64,000 nucleotides of DNA from Dechloromonas sp. A34 (GTDB lineage Bacteria; Pseudomonadota; Gammaproteobacteria; Burkholderiales; Rhodocyclaceae), in NCBI RefSeq assembly GCF_026261605.1, contig NZ_CP102486.1:1116001-1180000 (forward strand), written 5' to 3'. The first letter of the stretch is position 1. Each line of letters starts with the position of its first letter. A program made the translations under genes and the position numbers. Under the pieces are notes generated by a model that saw nothing but the letters and a program-made list of their open reading frames with translations, was not told where the DNA came from and did not search any database. Shown here piece by piece: positions 20,675 through 30,837 of this stretch.

Positions 20675-21855
20675 GGGGCCTGTTCTGGGTTCTGGCGCTG
20701 TTTGCGCTGGCGGTGGCCGTTGCCCTCGGGGCACGGCTCAACGACGGCTATGTGTTGCTGGTTTTTCCGCCTTGGCGTGCCGAGATTTCGCTGAATCTGT
20801 TCCTGCTCGCCCTAGCCGCGCTGTTCGTCACGCTTTATGTCCTGTTGCGTGGGCTGGCGCTGACTTTCGGTCTGCCGCAGCGCGTGCGCCAGTATCGCGC
20901 CGGACGGCAGCGCGAACAGGCCAGCCTGGTCTTTCAGGATGCCGTGCGCCTGCTCTTCGAGGGGCGCTTCGGCCAGGCCCTGAAGAAAGCGACCGAGGCC
21001 CATGCCGCCGGTACGGCGCCCGGGCTTTCTGCGCTGATCGCGGCGCGGGCCGCGCAGCGCATGCGCGAAGGGCAAAAGCAGCAGGGCTGGATGGCGCGCG
21101 CCAAGATCGACGATCCGCGGACCGAAGCGGCGACCCTGATGCTGGAAGCCGAAATGATGAACGAGGCGCGTCGTTTCGACGAGGCGCTGGCAGCGCTCGA
21201 AAAGCTGCAGGACAAGCAGGGTCGCCATATTGCCGCGCTGCGTCTGGAACTGCGGGCCCGTCAGGGCTTGGGTGACTGGGACGGTGTCTTGAAACTGGCA
21301 CGCCAGTTGGCTAAGCGCGACGCCCTGCCGGGCGAGGTGATCGGCGAAATTCGAACTCAGGCCCACCTTGGGAACATTGCCAGGCGGACCTCCGATCAGG
21401 GCCAACTGACTTCCTATCTGCGCACCGTGCCGGAAGAAGAGCGCGGCCGGCGGGTTGTTCTCGCCGGGGTGCGAGCCTTGGTTGCGCAAGGCGCTGAGGC
21501 TGAGGCGCAGAAGTTGATCGAGGCGGTTCTCGATGCCGCGGACAATGGCGAGTGGCAACCCGAGCTGGTGGCCATCTATGGTCGCTTGAGCGGTGGCGCG
21601 CAGACGGCGCGTATCGCCAAGTGCGAAGCCTGGCTGCGCCGGCATCCCGACGATGCCCGTTTGCTCAAGGCACTGGGCCGGATGTGCCTGCGCCAGCGCC
21701 TGTGGGGCAAGGCGCAAAGCTACCTGGAAGCATCTCTGGCCGTCGAGCCGACGCCGGAAGCGCATCTTGAACTGGCGCGCCTGTGCGATCAGCTCGAGCG
21801 TCCGGAGGAGGCCAACAAACATTATCGGGCCAGTGCCTTGCTGGATATGCACTAG
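20671..21855 (+). CDS. hemY: HemY family TPR membrane protein
   Basis: HemY of the proteobacterial type (not the Bacillus oxidase) is a 394-residue protein with two N-terminal membrane segments (about residues 3-22 and 40-62) and TPR-like helical repeats to the C terminus, such as LGRMCLRQRLWGKAQSYL and LARLCDQLERPEEA. It ends the hemCDXY unit, overlapping hemX by 4 bp. Its exact role in haem formation or delivery is not settled. Confidence 0.9.
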   Translation: MRGLFWVLALFALAVAVALGARLNDGYVLLVFPPWRAEISLNLFLLALAALFVTLYVLLRGLALTFGLPQRVRQYRAGRQREQASLVFQDAVRLLFEGRFGQALKKATEAHAAGTAPGLSALIAARAAQRMREGQKQQGWMARAKIDDPRTEAATLMLEAEMMNEARRFDEALAALEKLQDKQGRHIAALRLELRARQGLGDWDGVLKLARQLAKRDALPGEVIGEIRTQAHLGNIARRTSDQGQLTSYLRTVPEEERGRRVVLAGVRALVAQGAEAEAQKLIEAVLDAADNGEWQPELVAIYGRLSGGAQTARIAKCEAWLRRHPDDARLLKALGRMCLRQRLWGKAQSYLEASLAVEPTPEAHLELARLCDQLERPEEANKHYRASALLDMH

Positions 21856-21910
21856 TGGCAGCCTTCGGGGTTGTGGCACCAGGCCTTGGCCAAAAGCAGC
21901 GGAGGGGAAA

Positions 21911-22150
21911 ATGCTGACTATCGACATGCGCAAGATCTACAACTTCTATCCTGTCGAGCCGGCACCAGATCCCGCTGCGCTGCCGACCGGCGGCGATCTC
22001 TACTACGAATGCCTGGAATGCTCCGCTGTCGTCAATTCGGTGCCGCATATCAAGGCCGCCTGCATTTGCGGCAACCTGGCGGGCAGCGGCGGTAAGCTGA
22101 CCGTGGGCAACCCGGCGCGGGTCCGGGTGGTCAGGGGTAAGCTGAAGTAA
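21911..22150 (+). CDS. Small hypothetical protein with paired cysteines
   Basis: This frame encodes 79 residues from ATG 21911, preceded by a good ribosome site (GGAGGGG). The protein holds CLEC and CIC motifs about 16 residues apart, a pattern able to bind zinc or iron. No family is recognised. It is 55 bases after hemY on the same strand, and its TAA ends exactly where the converging hemF stop begins. The strong ribosome site and the clean spacing support a real gene. Confidence 0.6.
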   Translation: MLTIDMRKIYNFYPVEPAPDPAALPTGGDLYYECLECSAVVNSVPHIKAACICGNLAGSGGKLTVGNPARVRVVRGKLK

Positions 22151-23047
22151 TCAAACCCAGTCGGTCGGCTTGAGGAAAACCTCGTAAAGCTCGGCTTCCG
22201 GCGTGCCGGCTTCCGGCTGCCAGTCATAGCGCCATTTGACGATCGGCGGCAGCGACATCAGGATCGATTCGGTACGCCCGCCCGACTGCAGGCCGAACAG
22301 CGTGCCGCGATCCCAGACCAGATTGAATTCGACATAGCGCCCCCGGCGATAGGCCTGGAAGTCGCGTTCGCGTTCGCCGTAGGGTGTGTCGCGGTGTTTG
22401 GCGAGGAGCGGCAGGTAGGCCTGGGTGAAGGCATTGCCGACCGCCCGGGTCAGGCTGAAGCAGCGTTCGAAGCCGCCTTCGTTGAGATCGTCGAAAAAGA
22501 TGCCGCCGACGCCGCGCGGTTCCTTGCGGTGCTTCAGGAAAAAATACTCGTCGCACCATTTCTTGTATTCGGCATGAACCCCGTCGCCGAACGGGCTTAG
22601 TGCATCCTTGCAGGTCTGATGGAAATGGATGACATCGTCGCGCTGGCCGTAATAGGGCGTCAGGTCCATGCCGCCGCCGAACCACCAGACATCCTCCTCG
22701 CCGGTCTTGCTGGCGACGAAGCAGCGGACATTCATGTGGGCGGTCGGGCAGTAGGGGTTGCGCGGATGCAGGACCAGCGAGACGCCCATTGCTTCCCAGG
22801 CGCGGCCGGCGAGTTGCGGGCGGACGGCGGTGGCCGAAACCGGCAGCGAGGTACCGGTGACGTGCGAGAAATTGACGCCGCCGCGCTCGAAGAAATCACC
22901 TTCCTCGATTAGTCGAGAAATGCCGCCGCCGCCTTCCGGGCGATCCCAGCTGTCGGTACGAAAGGGCTGGCCGTCGAAGGCTTCCAGCTCGGCGACGATG
23001 CGGCTTTGCAAGCCGGTGAAGAAATTCTTTAGGCGGGTGGTGTCCAT
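22151..23047 (-). CDS. hemF: Oxygen-dependent coproporphyrinogen III oxidase
   Basis: HemF oxidatively decarboxylates coproporphyrinogen III to protoporphyrinogen IX using O2. The product (298 residues) has the family segments [27 protein letters not shown] and [16 protein letters not shown] 23047 ([10 protein letters not shown]) was chosen because it gives the conserved start and has GGAG six bases upstream; an in-frame upstream ATG would add 11 unlike residues. It is convergent with the small cysteine protein. Confidence 0.95.
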   Translation of the reverse strand: MDTTRLKNFFTGLQSRIVAELEAFDGQPFRTDSWDRPEGGGGISRLIEEGDFFERGGVNFSHVTGTSLPVSATAVRPQLAGRAWEAMGVSLVLHPRNPYCPTAHMNVRCFVASKTGEEDVWWFGGGMDLTPYYGQRDDVIHFHQTCKDALSPFGDGVHAEYKKWCDEYFFLKHRKEPRGVGGIFFDDLNEGGFERCFSLTRAVGNAFTQAYLPLLAKHRDTPYGERERDFQAYRRGRYVEFNLVWDRGTLFGLQSGGRTESILMSLPPIVKWRYDWQPEAGTPEAELYEVFLKPTDWV

Positions 23048-23067
23048 GCAGTCTCCAGAAATGAAAA

Positions 23068-23101
23068 ACGGGCGGCTCATCTACGAAAATGAGCCGCCCG
23101 T
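23068..23101 (-). terminator. Rho-independent terminator after purD
   Basis: A 13-bp perfect stem (23068-23080 with 23089-23101) and an 8-base loop are followed on the minus strand by a T run. It lies between the purD stop and the hemF start, so hemF probably has its own promoter. Confidence 0.85.
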
Positions 23102-23151
23102 CTGAGTGGGGTGCGCCGAATTGGTTCAGCGGCTGATTGCGCGTTGGCCGC

Positions 23152-24428
23152 TCATCGTGCTATCGCACGATGTCCAATGTCCTTGCGGAACTGCATGCCT
23201 TCGAAGTGGAGCTGAACGGCCGATTCGTAGGCCAGTTTCTGGGCCAGTTTGACATTCTCGCCGAGCGCCGTGACGCAGAGCACGCGACCTCCGCTGGTCA
23301 CCACCTTGCTGTCCAGCGTCGCCGTGCCGGCATGGAAGACGTGAGCATCTTCCCCGAAGCTGTTGCCGTTCGGCAGGCCGGTAATCAGGTCGCCCTTGCG
23401 TGGGGTGTCCGGGTAGTTGGCTGCAGCCAGCACGACGCCGAGTGCGACGCGGCGGTCCCATTCGGCCTCGACCTGATCGAGCGTGCCGTCGATGCCGTGT
23501 TCAAGCAGATCCACGAAATCAGATTTCAGACGCATCAGGATCGGCTGGGTTTCAGGGTCGCCCATGCGGCAGTTGAATTCCAGCGTCTTCAGCGAGCCGT
23601 CCTTGCCGATCATCAGGCCGGCGTAGAGAAAACCGGTGAAGGGAATGCCGTCGGCCGCCATGCCACGCACCGTCGGCAGGATGATTTCGCGCATGGCCTT
23701 GGCGTGCACTTCCGGGGTGACGCACGGGGCGGGGGAGTAGGCGCCCATGCCGCCGGTGTTCGGGCCCTGGTCGCCGTCGAAAATGCGCTTGTGGTCCTGG
23801 CTGGATGCCAGGGCGAGCACGTTCTTGCCGTCGACCATGACGATGAAGCTGGCCTCCTCGCCATCGAGGAAGTCCTCGATGACGACGCGGGCGCCAGCAT
23901 CGCCGAGCTTGTTGCCGGACAGCATGTCGTCGATCGCGGCGTGGGCTTCCTCAAGATTCATCGCGACAACGACGCCTTTGCCGGCGGCCAGGCCGTCGGC
24001 CTTGATAACGATCGGCGCGCCTTGCCGGTCAATGTAAGCATGGGCTGCGGCGGTGTCCGAGAAGGTCTCGAAACCGGCGGTCGGGATGTTGTGGCGGGCC
24101 ATGAAGCGCTTGGCGAAATCCTTCGAGGATTCGAGCTGGGCGGCTTCCTTCGTTGGGCCGAATATCTTCAGGCCGCGGGTCCGGAAGACATTGACCACGC
24201 CTGCCGCCAGCGGGGCCTCGGGCCGACCACGGTGAGGTGGATCTTGTTCTGCTCGGCGAAATCAGCCAGGGCTTCCGGATCGGTGAGGTTGATGTTTTCC
24301 AGCTCATGCTCGCGCGCCGTACCGGCGTTGCCGGGGGCGACGTATACCTTTTGCAGGCCGGGCGTCTTGGCCAGGCGCCAGGCCATGGCGTGCTCGCGGC
24401 CGCCGGAACCGATTACCAGTAGTTTCAT
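23152..24428 (-). CDS. purD: Phosphoribosylamine-glycine ligase (frameshifted here)
   Basis: PurD joins glycine to phosphoribosylamine with ATP, the second step of purine synthesis. The N-terminal frame (MKLLVIGSGGREHAMAW to LTVVGP) and the remaining 340 residues (from VNVFRTRGLKIFGP) are in different frames. Restoring one G at about 24218-24221 gives VGPEAPLAAGVVNVF and a normal 425-residue enzyme. ATP-grasp motifs such as EFNCRMGDPE are intact. A consensus error is the likeliest cause. It is 97 bases downstream of purH. Confidence 0.93.
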
Positions 24429-24525
24429 GGTTGATCTTTTCTCGAAGAGTCTTGTTGCTGTTGCGCCATCGTCCCCGCATTGGCGGGAACGATGTATTTT
24501 GCTTGCTTAATGCAAAGCGATCAAA

Positions 24526-26117
24526 TCAATGGCGGAAGTGGCGGGCGCCGGTGAAGACCATGGCCAGTCCGTGCTCGTCGGCGGCGGCGATGACTTCCTC
24601 GTCGCGCATCGATCCGCCCGGCTGGATGACGGCCTTGGCGCCGGCCGCGGCCAGCACATCGACGCCGTCGCGGAACGGGAAGAAGGCATCGGAAGCCACG
24701 ACCGAGCCGTTCAGGTCAAGGCCGGCATGCTGTGCCTTAATGCTGGCGATCTTGGTCGAATCGACGCGGCTCATCTGGCCGGCGCCGACGCCGAGCGTCA
24801 TGCCACCGCCGCAGAAGACGATGGCATTCGATTTCACGAACTTGGCGACGCGTTCGGCGAACAGCAGGTCTTCGATCTGCTGCGCAGTCGGCTGGACCTT
24901 GGTGACGATCTTCAGGCCGGATGCCTGCGCCGTGAAGTTGTCGGCCGTCTGGACCAGCAGGCCGCCACCGACGCGCTTGTATTCCAGCGTATTCAGCTCA
25001 CGGGAAATCGGCACGATCAGGACGCGCAGGTTCTGCTTGGCGGCCAGCGCAGCCTTGGCTTCGGCAGTGAAGGCCGGGCGATCAGCACTTCGACGAAGTG
25101 CTTGCGCTCGCTCATGGCATTGACGACGTCGAGGCCGACTTCGCCGTTGAAGGCGATGATGCCGCCAAAGGCCGAGGTCGAGTCGGTCTTGAAAGCCTTT
25201 TCATAGGCGCCGAGCAGCGTGCCGTCGATGGCGACGCCGCAGGGGTTGGCGTGCTTGACGATGACGCAGGCCGGGACGTCGAAGGTCTTGACGCATTCCC
25301 AGGCGGCATCGGAGTCGCCGATGTTGTTGTAGGACAGTTCCTTGCCCTGCAACTGGGTATAAGCGGCGATGCTGCCAGCGACCGGGTTGGTGTCGCGGTA
25401 GAAGGCGGCGCTCTGGTGCGAGTTCTCACCGTAGCGCAGGGTTTCGACGCGGTCGAAGGCGAGTTGCAGCTTGGTCGGGAAGATGGCCGGGACCGGTGCG
25501 GCGTCGGCCGGCTTGGCTTCGGCACCCTCATCGAGGCCGGTCAGCCAGTTGGCGATCATGCTGTCGTAGCGGGCGGTGTGCGTGAAGGCCTTCTTGGCCA
25601 GACCGAAGCGGGTGGCCAGTTGCAGGGCGCCAGCGTTGGCCTGCATTTCAGCGAGCAGCGGGGCGTAGTCTTCCGGATCTGTGACGATGGCGACGCCGGC
25701 GTAGTTCTTGGCCGAGGAGCGGACCATGGCCGGACCGCCGATGTCGATATTCTCGATGGCGTCTTCCAGCGTAACGCCGGCCTTGGCGATGGTCGCGGCG
25801 AACGGGTAGAGGTTCACGCAGACGAGGTCGATGGTCGGGATGCCGTGGGCTTCGATGGTCGCCAAATGTTCCGGCAGGTCGCGGCGGGCAAGGATGCCGC
25901 CATGCACCTTCGGGTGCAGGGTCTTGACGCGGCCATCGAGCATTTCCGGGAAGCCGGTGTAGTCGCCGATTTCGGTGACGGTCAGGCCGGCATCGCGCAG
26001 CATCTTGGCGGTGCCGCCGGTGGACAGCAGCTTGACGCCCTGGGCGGCAAGGCCCTGAGCGAATTCAAGAACGCCGGTTTTGTCGGAAACGGAAATCAGT
26101 GCTTGCTTGATGGTCAT
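24526..26117 (-). CDS. purH: AICAR transformylase/IMP cyclohydrolase (frameshifted here)
   Basis: PurH performs the last two steps of IMP synthesis. The N-terminal cyclohydrolase domain ([13 protein letters not shown]) and most of the transformylase ([10 protein letters not shown]) read in one frame to about 25080. The C-terminal 162 residues, including [18 protein letters not shown], read in another. A run of GGG at 25076-25078 needs one more G to restore VEVLIAPAFT and a 530-residue product. This looks like a homopolymer deletion error. Confidence 0.94.
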
Positions 26118-26210
26118 GGTTTGGGTCGAGCTATTGGGAATTAGGTGTTGGCGACTTGGATCGAACGGTCAGGATCGGCGGCCGGAAACTGGCGGCGCGA
26201 TCCGCGATCC

Positions 26211-26447
26211 TCAAAGCAACTGGTGTTCGGTCAGTTTCTTGCGCAGCGTATTGCGGTTGATGCCCAGCATGTCGGAAGCCAGCGTCTGGTTGCCGCCCGC
26301 CTTGGCGAGAACGACCTCCAGCATTGGCTTTTCGACGCTCTTGAGTACCATGTCATAGATTGCGCAGGGTTTTTCGCCATCGAGATCGCGAAAATATTGC
26401 TCGAGTGCCCCCAGCACGCAAGCGGAAATATCTTGTTGTTGGCTCAT
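26211..26447 (-). CDS. fis: DNA-binding protein Fis
   Basis: Fis is a nucleoid protein and global regulator that bends DNA. The 78-residue product ends in the helix-turn-helix GGNQTLASDMLGINRNTLRKKL, matching Fis C termini. It overlaps the end of dusB by 4 bp, reproducing the widespread dusB-fis operon, and is followed 93 bases later by purH. The upstream in-frame extension is only dusB read out of phase, so the start at 26447 is secure. Confidence 0.95.
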   Translation of the reverse strand: MSQQQDISACVLGALEQYFRDLDGEKPCAIYDMVLKSVEKPMLEVVLAKAGGNQTLASDMLGINRNTLRKKLTEHQLL

Positions 26448-27457
26448 GCTGCCAACGCCTCCTCTATGTATTTTAAGTGTTGATGTTCTGCCGCCAGACG
26501 ACAGAAGAAGTCGTTCACTGCCTGCATCTGTTGGTCGATGCTGGGCAGGGCGTTCATTTCCTTGCGAAATGCCGCCGAGCCAACCAGTCCTTTGGTGTAC
26601 CAGGAAATGTGCTTGCGGGCGACCTTGAAACCCGTTTCCGGGCCGTAAAACGCATAGAGGTCCTCGAGATGCGCCAGCAGGATGCTGTGAATCTCGGTGA
26701 CCTCGGCCGGCGGCAGATGCTCGCCGGTTTTCAGGTAGTGCTCGATTTCGCGGAACAGCCAGGGGCGGCCCTGGGCGGCGCGGCCGATCATGATGCCGTC
26801 GGCCCCGGTGACGTCGAGCACGTGTTTGGCTTTTTCCGGCGTCGTGATGTCGCCGTTGGCGATCACCGGAATCCGGATCAGCGTCTTGACCATGGCGATG
26901 GTGTCGTACTCGGCTTCGCCGGTGTATTGCTGGCAACGCGTCCGGCCGTGGATGGCAACAGCACGGATGCCGGCAGCCTCGGCGATGCGCGCGATGGTCG
27001 GCGCGTTGCGGTTGGCCAGATTCCAGCCGGTGCGGAATTTCAGGGTGACCGGGGTGTCGGGCACGGCACCGACGACGGCGTCGAGAATCTTGCCGACCAG
27101 TTCTTCGTCCTGCATCAGGGCGGAACCGGCCATCACGTTACAGACCTTCTTGGCCGGGCAGCCCATGTTGATATCGATGATCTGGGCGCCGTTGTCGACG
27201 TTGTGCTTGGCGGCCTCGGCCATCATCTTGGGGTCGGCGCCGGCGATCTGCACCGAGATCGGCGCGACTTCGCCCGTGTGATTGGCCCGGCGCAACGTCT
27301 TGGCGCTGCCGTAGAGCAGCGAATTGGAGGTGACCATCTCGGAAACCGCCAGGCCGGCGCCCAGCTTCTTGCACAGCTGGCGGAACGGACGATCGGTAAC
27401 CCCGGCCATCGGCGCGACGAACAGATTGTTGCGAAGCTGGAAACCGGCGAAATCCAT
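26444..27457 (-). CDS. dusB: tRNA-dihydrouridine synthase B
   Basis: DusB is an FMN enzyme that reduces uridines in tRNA to dihydrouridine with NADPH. The 337-residue product has the start FAGFQLRNNLFVAPMAGVTD, the catalytic cysteine region DINMGCPAKKVCNVMAGSAL and the FMN site ANGDI...GADGIMIGRAAQGRPW. It is the first gene of the dusB-fis pair, with a 68-bp gap to the prenyltransferase gene downstream of its neighbour. Confidence 0.96.
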   Translation of the reverse strand: MDFAGFQLRNNLFVAPMAGVTDRPFRQLCKKLGAGLAVSEMVTSNSLLYGSAKTLRRANHTGEVAPISVQIAGADPKMMAEAAKHNVDNGAQIIDINMGCPAKKVCNVMAGSALMQDEELVGKILDAVVGAVPDTPVTLKFRTGWNLANRNAPTIARIAEAAGIRAVAIHGRTRCQQYTGEAEYDTIAMVKTLIRIPVIANGDITTPEKAKHVLDVTGADGIMIGRAAQGRPWLFREIEHYLKTGEHLPPAEVTEIHSILLAHLEDLYAFYGPETGFKVARKHISWYTKGLVGSAAFRKEMNALPSIDQQMQAVNDFFCRLAAEHQHLKYIEEALAA

Positions 27458-27525
27458 AGACGTAGACAGGGCTGGGCAAGACTGGGAAGCCGCGCATTTT
27501 ACCCCAGTCGGCGCCTAAAAAATAG

Positions 27526-28404
27526 TCAAATCGTGAAGGCGAGAGAGAGCAGCAGGGCGAAGGCCAGTTGCAGGCCGGCGGTCGCGGCCAGGATGGCGTT
27601 GAAGACCCGGCCCGGCGGATTCTGCTGGAAGCGCCGGATCAGGCCGATGGCCAGCGGCAGCGCGAGAAGGGGCAGGGCGGCCGGCCAGCCGAGACGGCCG
27701 AGCAGCGGGAGCAGAAGGAAAGGTGCGAGAATTTCTGCACTATAGAACAGCCGGGTGGCCGGCCGGCCGAGGCGGACGGCCAGGGTGTTCTTGCCGTTGG
27801 CGGCATCGCCGTCGAGGTCGCGATAGTTGTTGACGGTGATCACGGCGGCGGCGTGGATGCCGACCAGCGTCGCGGCGATCAGCGCCGCCGGTCCGAAGCT
27901 CAGCGTTTGCAGGTAGTAGCTGCCGCCGACGGCGACCAGCCCGAAGAAGACAAAGACGAAGAGCTCGCCGAGCGGACCATAGGCGATTGGCTTCGGCCCG
28001 CCGGTATAGGCCCAGCCGGCAGCCAGCGAGGCGAGGCCGATGACGACGATCGGCCAGCCGCCATGGCGGACGAGATAGATGCCGCAGGCGAAGGCCAGCG
28101 CGAAGGCGAGCCAGGCACCGGCCCTGACCTGGCTGGCGCTGAGCCAGCCCTCCGCGGTGGCGCGCTGGGGGCCGAGGCGGCCGGGGGTATCGGTGCCGCG
28201 CAGGAAGTCGCCGACGTCGTTGAAGAGGTTGGTGCCGATCTGGATGAAGGCGGCGCCGAGCGCGGCGGCGAGTAGTGGCAACCACAACAGATGGCCGCTG
28301 TCGTGCCAGGCGGCGGCGGTGCCGACCAGCACCGGCGACAGCGAGACCGACAGGGTTTTCGGCCGGCAAGCGAGAAACCAGGCGCCCAGGCGTCCGGGTT
28401 TCAC
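27526..28404 (-). CDS. UbiA/MenA-family prenyltransferase
   Basis: This is a membrane prenyltransferase of about 292 residues with eight or nine hydrophobic segments and both aspartate-rich motifs: NLFNDVGDFLRGTD near residue 60 and YRDLDGDAANGKNTLAVRLG near residue 195. The second motif and the overall pattern fit 1,4-dihydroxy-2-naphthoate prenyltransferase (MenA) better than 4-hydroxybenzoate prenyltransferase. GTG 28404, overlapping the ubiH-like TGA, was taken as the start. No other men gene is in the window, so the quinone is uncertain. Confidence 0.8.
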   Translation of the reverse strand: MKPGRLGAWFLACRPKTLSVSLSPVLVGTAAAWHDSGHLLWLPLLAAALGAAFIQIGTNLFNDVGDFLRGTDTPGRLGPQRATAEGWLSASQVRAGAWLAFALAFACGIYLVRHGGWPIVVIGLASLAAGWAYTGGPKPIAYGPLGELFVFVFFGLVAVGGSYYLQTLSFGPAALIAATLVGIHAAAVITVNNYRDLDGDAANGKNTLAVRLGRPATRLFYSAEILAPFLLLPLLGRLGWPAALPLLALPLAIGLIRRFQQNPPGRVFNAILAATAGLQLAFALLLSLAFTI

Positions 28405-29546
28405 GGCCAAGCGCGGGCGCCCCAGATCATGCGCTTGGCGACAAAGTGACGGGCCGGCGGGCAAAGGTCGAGCGCCAGCAGGCCGAGGCCGCGGGCGATC
28501 TTCAGCGGTCCGAAGTCGTTCGAGAAGCTGCGGACGATGCCGTCGGTAAAGAAGGCGCTGCCCTGGCGGTCGAGGCGGCGGCTGGCGGCGTAGCGCTTCA
28601 GGCTGGCCGGGGCGATGCCATCGGCGAGCAGGGTTTCGGCCAGTTGCCAGGCGTCGCGGATGCCGAGGTTGAAGCCCTGGCCGGAAACCGGGTGCAGGGT
28701 CTGGGCGGTGTTGCCGATCCAGACTTCACGCCCTTTTGCCAGCGTCTCGCGCATGCGTAGCGCCAGCGGGAAGCGGCTGCGCGGGCCGGGCTTGGCGAAG
28801 CTCAGGCGCTGGCCGAACTGGGCCTGCAGGGCGGCGGTGAAGGCGGTGTCGTCGAGCACCATCACGGCGTCGGCCTTGGCCGGCGGCAGCGTGAACACGA
28901 TCGAGTATTCGTCGCCGAGCGGCAGCAGGGCGAGCGGACCGTCGGGCGTGAAACGCTCCCAGGCGCGCCGGCCGTGGCCGGGCGTCGGCGTGATTTCGGC
29001 GATCACCGCGTGCTGCGCGTAATCGCTTACCTTGACGCCCGGATCGTCGCCCGGCGTGCCTTCGGCATGCACCAACAGTTTTGTTTCGATCCGGCGGGTT
29101 TGGCCGTCGTGACGCAGCGTGACCGTGACCTGATCGGCGGCCGGCGCGATGTCGAGAATCTCGATGCTGTCGCGCCGGGCATCGGCCGCCAGGCGGGCGG
29201 CCAGGGCAGCAGCGAGGTCGCGGTAGCGGACGACGTAGCCGAGGGCTGGCAGATCGTAGTCGGCGTGGTTGAGCACGGTGCGGCCGAAGCCGTCCTTCTG
29301 TGAGACATGAATGGTTTCGATCGGCGTTGCGGCGCGCGTCGGCCAGGCCTGGAGCTGTTCCAGCAACTGGCGGGCGCCGTAGGACAGGGCGAGGGCGCGC
29401 GGGTCGGCCTGCTGGGCGTCTGTCGAACGGCGGTCGAGCAGCAGCGATTGCTGCCGACCGGCAGCGAGCGCCAGGTGCAGCGTCATGCCGACCGGGCCGG
29501 CACCGAGAATCAAAACGTCGACCGGCTCGACCACCGGCTCAGTCAT
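28401..29546 (-). CDS. UbiH-like FAD-dependent monooxygenase
   Basis: This 381-residue flavoprotein belongs to the UbiH/UbiF/VisC ring hydroxylase family of ubiquinone synthesis. It has the dinucleotide motif LILGAGPVGM at residues 13-22, DRRSTDAQQADPRALALS, and the second FAD motif with GNTAQTLHPVSGQGFNLGIRD. UbiH is the likeliest of the paralogues but cannot be separated from the others by eye. It overlaps pepP upstream and the prenyltransferase downstream, as in the common pepP-ubiH arrangement. Confidence 0.88.
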   Translation of the reverse strand: MTEPVVEPVDVLILGAGPVGMTLHLALAAGRQQSLLLDRRSTDAQQADPRALALSYGARQLLEQLQAWPTRAATPIETIHVSQKDGFGRTVLNHADYDLPALGYVVRYRDLAAALAARLAADARRDSIEILDIAPAADQVTVTLRHDGQTRRIETKLLVHAEGTPGDDPGVKVSDYAQHAVIAEITPTPGHGRRAWERFTPDGPLALLPLGDEYSIVFTLPPAKADAVMVLDDTAFTAALQAQFGQRLSFAKPGPRSRFPLALRMRETLAKGREVWIGNTAQTLHPVSGQGFNLGIRDAWQLAETLLADGIAPASLKRYAASRRLDRQGSAFFTDGIVRSFSNDFGPLKIARGLGLLALDLCPPARHFVAKRMIWGARAWP

Positions 29547-30837
29547 GACGCATTACTTCCTCGATCTCGGCGACGGTTTTGGGGGCCGTGGTGTAGACAT
29601 GGCAGCCCTCCGCGGTGACCCGCACGTCGTCCTCGATGCGGATGCCGATGCCGGCCAGGGCGGGCGGGATGTCGTCGGCCGGGCGGATGTAGAGGCCGGG
29701 TTCGACGGTCAACGTCATGCCGGGGACCAGTTTCGCCCATTCGTCGCCGACCTTGTACTCGCCGGCATCGTGCACGTCGAGGCCGAGCCAGTGGCCGGTG
29801 CGGTGCATGTAGAAGCGCTTGTAGTCGCCCTTTGCGATCAGGTTGTCGCGGTCGCCGGCGAGCAGCTTGAGGTCGATCAGGCCCTGGGTCAGGACTTGCA
29901 CCGCGGCATCGTGGCCTTCCATGAAGTGGCGGCCGGGAGCGGTGGCGGCGATGGCGGCGGTCTGGGCGGCCAGCACGATTTCGTAGACGTCCCGTTGCGC
30001 CGCATTGAAGCGGCCATTGACCGGGAAGGTCCGGGTGATGTCGGCGGCGTAGCCGGCGACTTCGCAGCCGGCGTCGATCAGGACCAGGGTGTGGTCGTTG
30101 AGCACCTTGTCGTTGGCGACGTAGTGCAGCACGCAGGCATTGGCGCCGCCGGCGACGATCGGCGTGTAGGCGTGGGCGTCGGCGCCGCGTTTGCGGAATT
30201 CGTAGCTCAGTTCGGCTTCCAGTTCGTACTCGGCGACGCCGGGGCGACAGGCGTGCATGGCGCGGGCGTGGCCGGCACTGGCAATGTCGGCGGAGCGTTG
30301 CTGGATGTCGGCCTCGGCGGCATCCTTGACCAGGCGCATGGCGTCGAGCTCAAAGCGCAGGTCGTGGATGGCGCGCGGCGCCCGCTTGCCGGCCCGGGTC
30401 TGGGTGCGGACTTCGTTCAGGGCCTTGGCGATCCGGGCGTCCCATTCGGCGTCGTGGCCGACGGCGTGCCACAGTGTGTCGCGGTCGACCAGGAATTCGG
30501 CCAGTTTCTTGTCGAGCTGCTCGATCGGGTAGGCGGCATCGAAGCCGAAAGCGGTCTTGGCGGCTTTCGGACCGTAGCGGTAGCCGTCCCAGATTTCCCG
30601 CTCTTCATGTTTTTCGCGGCAGAAGAGGATGGCTTTGGGTTTTTTGCCGCCGATCAGGACGACCACGGCTTCCGGTTCGGGGAAGCCAGTCAGGTACCAG
30701 AAGTAGCTGTCGAAGCGATAGAGGTGGTGGGCGTCGCGGTTGCGGATAACTTCCGGCGCCGTCGGTACGATGGCGACGCCGTCGCCGATGGTTTGCAGCA
30801 GGCGCCGGCGGCGGGCGATGAAGTGGGCGTGGCTCAT
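29539..30837 (-). CDS. pepP: Xaa-Pro aminopeptidase
   Basis: PepP removes N-terminal residues that precede proline. The 432-residue product has an N-terminal creatinase-like domain and a C-terminal pita-bread domain with metal-ligand motifs ([39 protein letters not shown]). ATG 30837 was chosen because [14 protein letters not shown] matches family starts and it overlaps the upstream murU stop; the open frame further upstream is murU in another phase. It is followed by the ubiH-like gene with an 8-bp overlap. Confidence 0.94.
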   Translation of the reverse strand: MSHAHFIARRRRLLQTIGDGVAIVPTAPEVIRNRDAHHLYRFDSYFWYLTGFPEPEAVVVLIGGKKPKAILFCREKHEEREIWDGYRYGPKAAKTAFGFDAAYPIEQLDKKLAEFLVDRDTLWHAVGHDAEWDARIAKALNEVRTQTRAGKRAPRAIHDLRFELDAMRLVKDAAEADIQQRSADIASAGHARAMHACRPGVAEYELEAELSYEFRKRGADAHAYTPIVAGGANACVLHYVANDKVLNDHTLVLIDAGCEVAGYAADITRTFPVNGRFNAAQRDVYEIVLAAQTAAIAATAPGRHFMEGHDAAVQVLTQGLIDLKLLAGDRDNLIAKGDYKRFYMHRTGHWLGLDVHDAGEYKVGDEWAKLVPGMTLTVEPGLYIRPADDIPPALAGIGIRIEDDVRVTAEGCHVYTTAPKTVAEIEEVMRHD

